Assembly: GCF_007845675.1 (NCBI RefSeq)
Contig: NZ_VOBR01000011.1
Location: 203,155-267,154, forward strand
Direction: 5' to 3'
Source of the DNA: Lentzea tibetensis
GTDB lineage: Bacteria > Actinomycetota > Actinomycetes > Mycobacteriales > Pseudonocardiaceae
DNA: 64,000 nt
The position numbers and the translations under genes are program-made. Below the pieces are notes generated by a model. It was given only the letters and a program-made list of their open reading frames with translations. It did no database searches and was not told the origin of the DNA. Within the stretch, counting starts at the first letter, position 1. The number at the start of each line of letters is the position of its first letter. Positions 1 to 5,904 of the stretch are shown here, in pieces.

Positions 1-1
1 C

Positions 2-448
2 GTGGTCAGCGTGCACATGGTCGTGCTGGGCATCGGCGTCGGCCTGCTGATGCAGAACCTGGTGCTGGCGGCGCAGAACGACGTGCCCGCCAAGGACCTC
101 GGCGCGACGACCTCGACGCTGACGTTCTTCCGCAGCCTCGGCGGCGCGATCGGCGTCAGCGCGCTGGGTGCGGTGCTGGCCAACAAGGTCACGTCGCTGA
201 TGACCGAGAAGTTCGGCCCGCTGGCCACCTCGTCCGGTGGGGACTCGGTGCCCGACCTGTCGGCGCTGCCCGCGCCGGTCAAGGCGATCGTGTCCGAGAT
301 CTACGCGACCGCGACCGCCGAGATCTTCCTGGTCGGTGCCCCGTTCGCGGTGCTCGCACTGCTCGCGGTGCTGTTCATCAAGGAGAAGCCGCTCAAGACG
401 CAGAGCGGTGACGAGCGGCTGGCAGCTGAGATGGCCGCCACGCACTGA
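2..448 (+). CDS. DHA2-family MFS drug exporter, C-terminal part
   Basis: This is the 3' end of a gene that begins before the window; about 148 residues are visible. The segment with LLMQNLVLAAQNDVP followed by GATTSTLTFFRSLGGAIG is characteristic of the late transmembrane helices of 14-helix DHA2 (EmrB/QacA-type) proton-driven drug exporters. A final hydrophobic helix (about residues 106-126) precedes a short charged cytoplasmic tail. A TetR regulator follows 53 bp downstream on the same strand, a common exporter-regulator pairing. The dithiolopyrrolone cluster begins about 3 kb away and known clusters of that type include an MFS exporter (HlmH), so a self-protection role is possible but not shown. 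Confidence 0.85.
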   Translation: MVSVHMVVLGIGVGLLMQNLVLAAQNDVPAKDLGATTSTLTFFRSLGGAIGVSALGAVLANKVTSLMTEKFGPLATSSGGDSVPDLSALPAPVKAIVSEIYATATAEIFLVGAPFAVLALLAVLFIKEKPLKTQSGDERLAAEMAATH

Positions 449-501
449 CACCCCGGTGCGGTGATCGTCTGTTCGACGGTCACCGCACTACTGTGTGCCG
501 C

Positions 502-1098
502 ATGACGGGCCTGCGGGAACGCAAGAAGGCGGCAACACGTGCCGCGCTGGCGGACGCCGCGCTCACGCTGTGCGTCGAGCACGGCGTCGACGCGGTGACC
601 GTCGAGCAGGTCGCCACCGCCGCGGGCGTGTCGCTGCGGACGTTCTTCAACTACTTCGCCTCCAAGGAGGAGGCCGTCGTCGCCGGTGACATGGCCACGG
701 CGGGCGCCTTCGTCTCGGCCTTCGCCGCGCGACCGGCCGGCGAGGCCGTGCTGGTCGCGCTCGGCGCGGCGTTGCACGAGGTCATCCCCGAGCACATCGA
801 GCTGTCCCGGCTGCACCAGCTGAGGACGTTGCGCCGCACGCCTTCCCTGCTGCCGCACCTGATGGCCGCCTACGCGGTGCGCGAGCAGGAGCTGGCGGCG
901 GCGATCGCCGCGCGGTCCGGGGTCGACGCCTCCGCCGACCCCTACCCGCAGATGTCCGCCGCCGCCACCATGGCCTCGCTGCGCGCCATCCTCCAGTGGT
1001 GGGTGGACGTGCCGGACGCGATGTCGCGCTACAACTCCGCCGAGCTGATCGACCGGTTGATCGCCCAGCTCGGCGCGGGTTTCACGCGTCCCAGCTGA
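502..1098 (+). CDS. TetR-family transcriptional regulator
   Basis: About 198 residues, the normal TetR length. The N-terminal 60 residues form the HTH: RKKAATRAALADAAL, then GVDAVTVEQVATAAGVSLRTFFNYF, with the FFNYFASKEEAV recognition-helix end typical of the family. The rest is a helical ligand-binding domain without recognisable specificity. ATG 502 is chosen because the protein then begins MTGLRERKKAA, like its relatives; an in-frame GTG at 493 is the alternative and neither has a good Shine-Dalgarno. It lies directly downstream of the exporter gene in the same direction and probably represses it. Its stop is close to the 3' end of the convergent P450 gene (overlap of 17 bp). Confidence 0.85.
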   Translation: MTGLRERKKAATRAALADAALTLCVEHGVDAVTVEQVATAAGVSLRTFFNYFASKEEAVVAGDMATAGAFVSAFAARPAGEAVLVALGAALHEVIPEHIELSRLHQLRTLRRTPSLLPHLMAAYAVREQELAAAIAARSGVDASADPYPQMSAAATMASLRAILQWWVDVPDAMSRYNSAELIDRLIAQLGAGFTRPS

Positions 1099-2332
1099 CC
1101 GGCAGGGAATGCACGCCGAAGACCACCATCGTGTCGCGCGTGGGCACCTGGCGGGCCGGAACGTCCAGTCGCAGCCCCGGCAACCGCCGCAGCAGCTCGG
1201 TGAAGCCGACGGCCATCTCGACCCTCGCCAGCTGCTGCCCGAGGCACTGGTGGATCCCGTGCCCGAACGACAGGTGGTGCCCGCGCGGCCGGTCGACCGC
1301 CAGCGCGCCCGGATCGGGGAACTGCTCGGCGTCCCGGTTGACGGCGGGCACCGAGATGATCACCGTGCTGTCGGCGGGGATCACGACCCCGCCCAGCTCG
1401 ACCTCGGCGGTGGCGAACCGGAACGGTCCCATGTGGATGATCGACAGGTAGCGCAGCAGCTCCTCGACCGCACCCTCGGCGAGTGACGGGTCCGCACGCA
1501 GCTTCGCCAGCTGGTCGGGGTGCTCGAGCAGCGCGAAAGTGCCCAGCCCCAACATGTTCGCGGTCGTCTCGTGCCCCGCGACCAGCAGCAGGTTCGCGAC
1601 ACCGGCGAGCTCGTCGTCGTCGAGGTCGCCGTCCTGGATGAGCCCGGACAGCAGGTCGTCCGCGGGATGCTCGCGCTTCGAGCGCACCAGTCCGATCATG
1701 TACGCGCGCAGCTCGTCGCGGGCCTCGATCAGCTGCTCCAGCGGGGTCTCGAGGTTCAGCAGCTGCGCGGTCCGGTGCTGGAACGAGTCCCGGTCGTCGT
1801 AAGGAACACCGAGCAGCTCGCAGATCACCAGCGACGGCACCGGCAGCGCGAAGTCGCGCACCAGGTCGGCGGGCGGCCCGGCGGCGATCATCGCGTCGAG
1901 CCGGTCGGTGACGATCTCGTGGATGCGCGGCGTGAGCATCCGCATGCGCCGCACGGTGAACTGCCCGGTCAGCAGCCTGCGGTACCGGGTGTGCTCGGGC
2001 GCGTCCATGGCGATGAACCCGCCCGCGCGGGCCTTGGGGGAGAGCAGTTGCTCACGCATCTCCTGGGGCACCCGCGCCAGCAGCCGCGGGTTGCGGAACC
2101 GGTCGGCGCTCATCCTCGGATCGCTGAGCACGGCACGCGCTTCGTCGTGCCCGGTCACCAGCCACACGACCTCGCCGTTCGTGGCGGTGACCTGGTGGAC
2201 GGGGCCGCGTGCGCTGAGGTCGGTCACGCCCGCTGCCGGGTCGAACGGGCAGCCCGTGCGGTCGACCAGCTCGGGCGGCAGCTGCGTGCGCATGCTGTCG
2301 GTGGTGGGGCGTTGCCGGGAAGCCGCGGTCAT
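1082..2332 (-). CDS. Cytochrome P450 (bacterial class I type)
   Basis: A soluble P450 of 416 residues from the ATG at 2332. The I-helix motif AGHETT, the K-helix ExxR (EELLR) and the heme loop FGHGIHQCLG with ligand Cys363 are all present. The frame stays open to 2473, but that would run into the upstream ArsR-rhodanese gene, so the internal ATG (protein MTAASRQRP) is preferred; ATG 2293 (MRTQLPPELV) is also possible. It resembles the CYP105/107-like enzymes common in actinomycete secondary metabolism. No ferredoxin lies beside it. It flanks the dithiolopyrrolone cluster on the left and could be a tailoring enzyme, but no P450 is needed for the holothin core, so it may be unrelated. Confidence 0.88.
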   Translation of the reverse strand: MTAASRQRPTTDSMRTQLPPELVDRTGCPFDPAAGVTDLSARGPVHQVTATNGEVVWLVTGHDEARAVLSDPRMSADRFRNPRLLARVPQEMREQLLSPKARAGGFIAMDAPEHTRYRRLLTGQFTVRRMRMLTPRIHEIVTDRLDAMIAAGPPADLVRDFALPVPSLVICELLGVPYDDRDSFQHRTAQLLNLETPLEQLIEARDELRAYMIGLVRSKREHPADDLLSGLIQDGDLDDDELAGVANLLLVAGHETTANMLGLGTFALLEHPDQLAKLRADPSLAEGAVEELLRYLSIIHMGPFRFATAEVELGGVVIPADSTVIISVPAVNRDAEQFPDPGALAVDRPRGHHLSFGHGIHQCLGQQLARVEMAVGFTELLRRLPGLRLDVPARQVPTRDTMVVFGVHSLPVSWDA

Positions 2333-2430
2333 CGGGCAGTCCTGTTCCCGACCCGGAGTAGTCGGGTCGTAGCTCGGCGTCGTCGACCCCACAGTACTCA
2401 AACTTGCACGACGTGCACTTTCTTTTCCGG

Positions 2431-3096
2431 TCAGCGGATCGGGGACGACAGCGGCTGGCCCGCGAGCTGCCACTCGAGGATGCCGTCGGCCAGCCGCGTG
2501 GCGTGGAACCCGTGCGCGTTGAGCAGTCGCACGGCGTCGTGCGAGAACGAGCAGTAGACGCCCCGGCAGTAGACGACGATCTCCTGGTCCGGCGGCAGTT
2601 CGGACAGACGCGACTCCAGCTCGTCCATCGGGATCGACACGGCCTTCGGGATGTGCGCGGCCTCGTACTCGGACGACGGCCGCACGTCCACGACGATCGC
2701 CTGTCCCGCGCTGACCCGGCGCAGCAACTCGTCGCGGCTGATCTCCTCGGTGTCGTCGGGGCCGAGGTAGCGACGGGCGGCCGCGTCGACCTCGGCCATC
2801 TGGGTCGACGCGACGGTGAGCAGCTGGCCGTACAGGGCGGCGACGGCGTCGGACGCGATGCGGTAGCGGATGGTCGTGCCGTCGCGGGTCGTGGAGACCA
2901 GGCCCGCGTGCTTGAGGGTCTGCAGGTGCGCGGACGTGGTGGTGACGTTCAGCCCGGCCGCCTGCGCCAGTTCGACCACGGCGTACGGGCGCTGGACGAG
3001 CAGGTCGACCAGCTCCAGCCGCTTGCCGTTGCCCAGTGCCTTGCCCACCAGTGCGATCAGTTCGTACAGCGCGGGCCTCAGTCGCCTTTCGGGCAC
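2431..3096 (-). CDS. ArsR-type HTH repressor fused to a rhodanese domain
   Basis: 221 residues from the GTG at 3096, fixed by a perfect AGGAGG six bases upstream; an upstream in-frame TTG (3123) would start inside the operator and lacks a ribosome site. Residues 1-100 form a winged HTH of the ArsR family (AQAAGLNVTTTSAHLQTLKHAGLV as the recognition unit). Residues about 125-215 form a rhodanese domain with the DVRPSSEYEAAHI signature and the active loop CRGVYC, giving Cys177 and Cys182. Fusions of this kind are thought to couple DNA binding to sulfane-sulfur or thiol chemistry. It is divergent from the HlmI-like dithiol oxidase, with a strong dyad between them, so control of that gene and itself by a reactive sulfur signal is the likely job. 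Confidence 0.9.
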   Translation of the reverse strand: MPERRLRPALYELIALVGKALGNGKRLELVDLLVQRPYAVVELAQAAGLNVTTTSAHLQTLKHAGLVSTTRDGTTIRYRIASDAVAALYGQLLTVASTQMAEVDAAARRYLGPDDTEEISRDELLRRVSAGQAIVVDVRPSSEYEAAHIPKAVSIPMDELESRLSELPPDQEIVVYCRGVYCSFSHDAVRLLNAHGFHATRLADGILEWQLAGQPLSSPIR

Positions 3097-3117
3097 CTGT
3101 CGCCTCCTAGGCGATAG

Positions 3118-3135
3118 TTCCAAAGATCTGTGGAA
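3118..3135. promoter_or_regulatory. Palindromic operator between the ArsR-rhodanese and hlmI-like genes
   Basis: The sequence TTCCAAAGATCTGTGGAA is an 18-bp dyad with a single mismatched pair, centred on AGATCT. It lies 22 bp upstream of the GTG of the ArsR-rhodanese gene and 44 bp upstream of the ATG of the divergent flavoprotein. ArsR proteins bind AT-containing imperfect palindromes of about this size overlapping the promoter, so this is the best candidate for the operator that controls both genes. A further TGGAA copy occurs at 3145-3149. Confidence 0.6.
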
Positions 3136-3179
3136 TAGTGTAACTGGAAGGCGGGAAAGTCAATCCGAGAGGGGACGGC

Positions 3180-4079
3180 ATGGGTGACGTGCGCGACGTC
3201 GTGGTGATCGGTGGCGGGGCTGCCGGGTTGAGCGGCGCGCTGCTGCTGGCCAGGGCGCGGCTGCGGGTGACCGTGGTCGACGCGGGCACGCCGCGCAACG
3301 CGCCCGCCGCGCACATGCACGGCTTCCTCTCGCGTGACGGCATGCCGCCCGGCGAGCTGGTCGCGGCCGGACGGGACGAGGTCGCCGCGTACGGCGGTGA
3401 GCTGGTCGACGACGCGGTGACGGAAGTGCTGCCCGGCTTCGAAGTCCGGCTGGCGAGCGGCCGCGTGCTGACCGCGCCGCGGCTCCTGGTGACCACCGGC
3501 ATGCGCGACGAGCTGCCCGGCGTGCCCGGTGTCGCGGAACGCTGGGGGCGCGACGTGCTGCAGTGCCCGTACTGCCACGGCTACGAGGTGCGCGACCAGG
3601 CGCTCGGCGTGCTCGCCACCTCGCCCGCCGCCGTGCACCAGGCGCTGCTCGTGCGGCAGTGGTCGGCCGGCACCTCGTTCTTCGAGCACACCTACGAGCT
3701 GACCGACGCCGAACGCGCCCAGCTCGCCGCGTGGGACATCCGGATCGTGCCGGGCGAGGTCAAGGAGCTCGTCGTCGAGGACGCCGTGCGCGCCGTGCGG
3801 ACCGCGGACGACGAGGTGCCCGTCGACGCGGTGTTCGTCTTCCCCCGGTTCGTGCCCGGCCTGCTCGGCGGACTCGGGCTCGCGACCGACGAACGGGGCT
3901 TCGCGGTCGCGGACGGCAACGGCGCGACGAGCGTGCCCGGCGTGTGGGCGGCGGGCAACGTCGTCAACTCCAGGGCCCAGGTGCTCATGGCCGCGGGCGC
4001 CGGTGCGGCCGCCGCGATGTCCATCCACGCCGATCTCGTGCAGGACCTCACCCGGCGGGCTGTGCAGAACGCCAGCTGA
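3180..4079 (+). CDS. hlmI: Thioredoxin-reductase-like flavoprotein, probable dithiol oxidase (HlmI type)
   Basis: 299 residues, ATG preceded by GAGGGGA. The FAD-binding motif GGGAAGLSG is at the N-terminus, a CPYC redox pair sits at Cys129/Cys132 followed by HGYE, and the second FAD-binding motif is near residues 255-262 (VWAAGNV). The Rossmann segment after the CPYC, GVLATSPAAVHQALL, lacks the GxGxxA expected for NADPH. That combination is typical of the O2-dependent dithiol oxidases HlmI and GliT, which close the disulfide of holomycin and gliotoxin. With the NRPS cluster starting 1.8 kb downstream, the inferred role is oxidation of reduced dithiolopyrrolone to its disulfide, in biosynthesis and self-protection. 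A housekeeping reductase is the alternative. Confidence 0.78.
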   Translation: MGDVRDVVVIGGGAAGLSGALLLARARLRVTVVDAGTPRNAPAAHMHGFLSRDGMPPGELVAAGRDEVAAYGGELVDDAVTEVLPGFEVRLASGRVLTAPRLLVTTGMRDELPGVPGVAERWGRDVLQCPYCHGYEVRDQALGVLATSPAAVHQALLVRQWSAGTSFFEHTYELTDAERAQLAAWDIRIVPGEVKELVVEDAVRAVRTADDEVPVDAVFVFPRFVPGLLGGLGLATDERGFAVADGNGATSVPGVWAAGNVVNSRAQVLMAAGAGAAAAMSIHADLVQDLTRRAVQNAS

Positions 4080-4203
4080 GACGGCTATTGCAGCCACTTT
4101 TCCAAGGCAACGGGAAATATTACCCGGCTATCTGTTAGTGGCTCCCCTAAGACGGCAACTCGTATCCTGTGAGGGGGATTCGGATTGATTCGGGGGACCT
4201 GAA
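4080..4203 (+). promoter_or_regulatory. AT-richer leader and promoter region of the StrR-like regulator
   Basis: This 124-bp interval is clearly less GC-rich than its surroundings. It contains a short inverted repeat CGGG-N8-CCCG around 4111-4126 and a good GGGGGA ribosome site at 4192-4197 serving the TTG start at 4204. No convincing -35/-10 pair of the housekeeping type stands out. It probably carries the promoter of the cluster regulator and any autoregulatory site. Confidence 0.4.
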
Positions 4204-5169
4204 TTGCTTCGGTGCGTTGAGTTCAGCCGGCCGGACGATCCGGATCACGATGAGAATGCGTCCTCGCTTCCTTCGGATAAATGCGTGCTGGTGCCGATAA
4301 GCGAACTGCGGCCTTCTGACTCACCGCGGTTGTCGGGCGAGAGTTGTGCGCACGCGCGCACTCTCGCCGAATCGGACGCCGAGCTGCCGCCGTTGCTCGT
4401 GCACCGGCCGACCATGCGCGTGATCGACGGGATGCACCGGCTCCAAGCGGCGACGCTGCGCGGCGAGCGGGCGGTGCTCGTGCGGTTCTACGACGGCGCC
4501 GCCGCGGACGCGTTCGTCCTCGCCGTCAAGGCGAACGTCGCGCACGGCCTGCCGTTGTCGGTCGCGGACCGCCGGGCGGCCGCGCTGCGCATCATCGCCT
4601 CGCACCCGCAGTGGTCGGACCGGGCGATCGCCGAGGCCACCGGGCTCACCGCGAAGACGATCGGCTCGATCCGCCGGTGCGCAACTGGCGAGGACGCGCA
4701 GTTGCGCACCCGGATCGGCCGTGACGGCAGGGCCCGCCCGCTGAGCAGCTCCGACGGCCGCCTGCGGGCCTGTGCGCTGATGAGGGAGAAACCGGACGCG
4801 TCGCTGCGGCAGATCGCCGGCGAGGCCGGGATCTCGCTGGGGACGGTGCGCGACGTGCGCGACCGGCTCGCGCGCGGTGAGGACCCGGTGCCCCGGCAGC
4901 AGCGGGACCGCCGCCCCGCCGAACCGGTGCAGATGCGGACCGAAGACGTGATGTCGCTGCTCGTGCGGCTCAAACGCGACCCGTCGCTGCGGTTCACCGA
5001 GACCGGCCGTTCGCTCATCCGGCTGCTCAGCCTGCACGCGCTCGGCGAGCGGGAACGCGAGCAGCTGCTCGACTCCGTGCCCGCGCACTGCAGGCGCGTC
5101 GTCGCCGAGCTGGCGCACGCGTGCGCGCAGACGTGGCAGGAGATCGCGGACAAGTTCGAGTGCCGTTAG
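4204..5169 (+). CDS. StrR-family pathway-specific activator (ParB-like fold plus HTH)
   Basis: 321 residues. An in-frame TGA at 4186 limits the gene, and the TTG at 4204 with GGGGGA seven bases upstream is the only well-placed start. Residues about 25-110 form a ParB/sulfiredoxin-like N-domain (LVPISELRPSDSPR, then VIDGMHRLQAATLRG). Two HTH regions follow: WSDRAIAEATGLTAKTIGSIRR and SLRQIAGEAGISLGTVRDVRDR. This is the layout of StrR, NovG and the glycopeptide activators Bbr/Tei15*. It lies between the hlmI-like and hlmF-like genes, so it is probably the cluster activator. Characterised StrR proteins bind long inverted repeats, and I found no exact match to the classical consensus in the nearby promoters. 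A strong hairpin overlaps the stop codon. Confidence 0.88.
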   Translation: MLRCVEFSRPDDPDHDENASSLPSDKCVLVPISELRPSDSPRLSGESCAHARTLAESDAELPPLLVHRPTMRVIDGMHRLQAATLRGERAVLVRFYDGAAADAFVLAVKANVAHGLPLSVADRRAAALRIIASHPQWSDRAIAEATGLTAKTIGSIRRCATGEDAQLRTRIGRDGRARPLSSSDGRLRACALMREKPDASLRQIAGEAGISLGTVRDVRDRLARGEDPVPRQQRDRRPAEPVQMRTEDVMSLLVRLKRDPSLRFTETGRSLIRLLSLHALGEREREQLLDSVPAHCRRVVAELAHACAQTWQEIADKFECR

Positions 5170-5212
5170 GGCACCCTCGCGGCCTTAACGCCGCGAGGGT
5201 GCCCTAACGGCA
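5161..5212. terminator. Bidirectional terminator hairpin between convergent genes
   Basis: A perfect inverted repeat with 22-bp arms (5161-5182 and 5191-5212, extendable by one more pair) closes a loop of 6-8 nt. It begins inside the last codons of the StrR-like gene and ends three bases before the stop of the convergent hlmF-like gene. The right side is followed by TTTC. Its position and symmetry indicate transcription termination in both directions. Confidence 0.85.
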
Positions 5213-5214
5213 TT

Positions 5215-5766
5215 TCAGCTCAGCAGGTCGCCGACGATCTTGGCGACCTCCGCCGGTGACGGCATCGTCGGGTGGTGCGTGACGGTGCCGGAGCCGGGGT
5301 CGTAGCTGTCGTGCCACACCGGCTCCGGCACGTGGCCGCCGTCCGCGCGGATCTGGGCGACGTTGCGCCGCACCGCGGGCTTGGCCCACATCGCCGCGCC
5401 CATCGACGCGAAGTAGACGACCGGGAACGTGGCGGCCAGCACGATCGTCGCCAGCCGGTTCGGCGCCGCCCCGGCCGCGGCGGCCGCGAGGACGTTCGCC
5501 GTCGCGGGCAGGACGACCAGCACGTCGTGGTCCGCCACGAGCCGCGACGGCTTGTCGGTCGGCCAGTCCTCAGGTGACTCACCGCTCACCACTCGTTCGG
5601 CCGAAATCGCGACGGTGGTCGGTGGCAAGAACTGAGCAGCGGTGTGCGTCATAAGGACCGTGTACGTGCCACCCAAATGGCTGCGCATCTCGTTGATGTA
5701 CGTCGGTAAGGCCGTGATGGCGACCGATCCGGTTGCGCCGATCAGGATGCGAGGTGATGTGCTCAT
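5215..5766 (-). CDS. hlmF: Flavin-dependent cysteine decarboxylase-like protein (HlmF; EpiD/PPC-DC family)
   Basis: 183 residues from ATG 5766; an upstream in-frame ATG at 5784 is possible, and neither has a clear ribosome site. The fold is the homo-oligomeric flavin-containing Cys decarboxylase family: N-terminal GATGSVAITALP, the FMN/substrate motif PATAN, and the clamp region ASMGAAMW corresponding to PxMNxxMW. In holomycin biosynthesis HlmF is the lantibiotic-decarboxylase-like enzyme that oxidatively decarboxylates the C-terminal cysteine of the Cys-Cys intermediate to an ene-thiol. Two deviations are visible. The clamp Asn is Gly, and the His expected about 14 residues before PATAN (HIEL in most relatives) appears to be Pro. 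It is transcribed divergently from the NRPS operon. Confidence 0.82.
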   Translation of the reverse strand: MSTSPRILIGATGSVAITALPTYINEMRSHLGGTYTVLMTHTAAQFLPPTTVAISAERVVSGESPEDWPTDKPSRLVADHDVLVVLPATANVLAAAAAGAAPNRLATIVLAATFPVVYFASMGAAMWAKPAVRRNVAQIRADGGHVPEPVWHDSYDPGSGTVTHHPTMPSPAEVAKIVGDLLS

Positions 5767-5904
5767 GCACGAATGGAAATGCATGTGCGTTCAGTTGACA
5801 AGACTGAGCGCTGCTGATGCCATCAGTGGGCGATCGACGATTCGTTCGAGGGGCGAGTGATCGTCGTGCCTGTTTGTTGAAAGCATTCCTGAAAGGTCGG
5901 GGCC
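5767..5904. promoter_or_regulatory. Divergent promoter region between hlmF and the hlmE operon
   Basis: This interval must hold the promoters of both biosynthetic units. Two dyads are visible: GTTCAGT-N7-ACTGAGC at 5789-5809 (6 of 7 pairs) and CTGATG-C-CATCAG at 5814-5826 (perfect 6-bp arms). They are candidates for the StrR-like activator, although neither matches the published GTTCGACTG-type half-site closely. A ribosome site (GAAAGG) precedes the NRPS ATG by about 8 bases. Confidence 0.5.

Noticed and set aside
1520-2557. Long open frame on the plus strand opposite the P450 gene
   Set aside because: It is the shadow of the P450 coding strand: composition is His/Arg/Gln/Val-rich, with no domain, and the opposite strand holds complete P450 motifs.
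3097-3123. TTG start at 3123 for the ArsR-rhodanese gene
   Set aside because: It would lie in the operator and has no ribosome site, whereas GTG 3096 has a perfect AGGAGG.
4133-4143. TGTTAGTGGCT shared with the SARP direct-repeat region (59053-59063)
   Set aside because: An 11-base match without the second repeat at 11-bp spacing; too short to claim SARP control of the StrR-like gene.
5767-5904. Possible classical StrR operator (GTTCGACTG-N11-CAGTCGAAC)
   Set aside because: Only loosely similar half-sites are present (three or more mismatches), so I list the dyads but do not call a StrR site.
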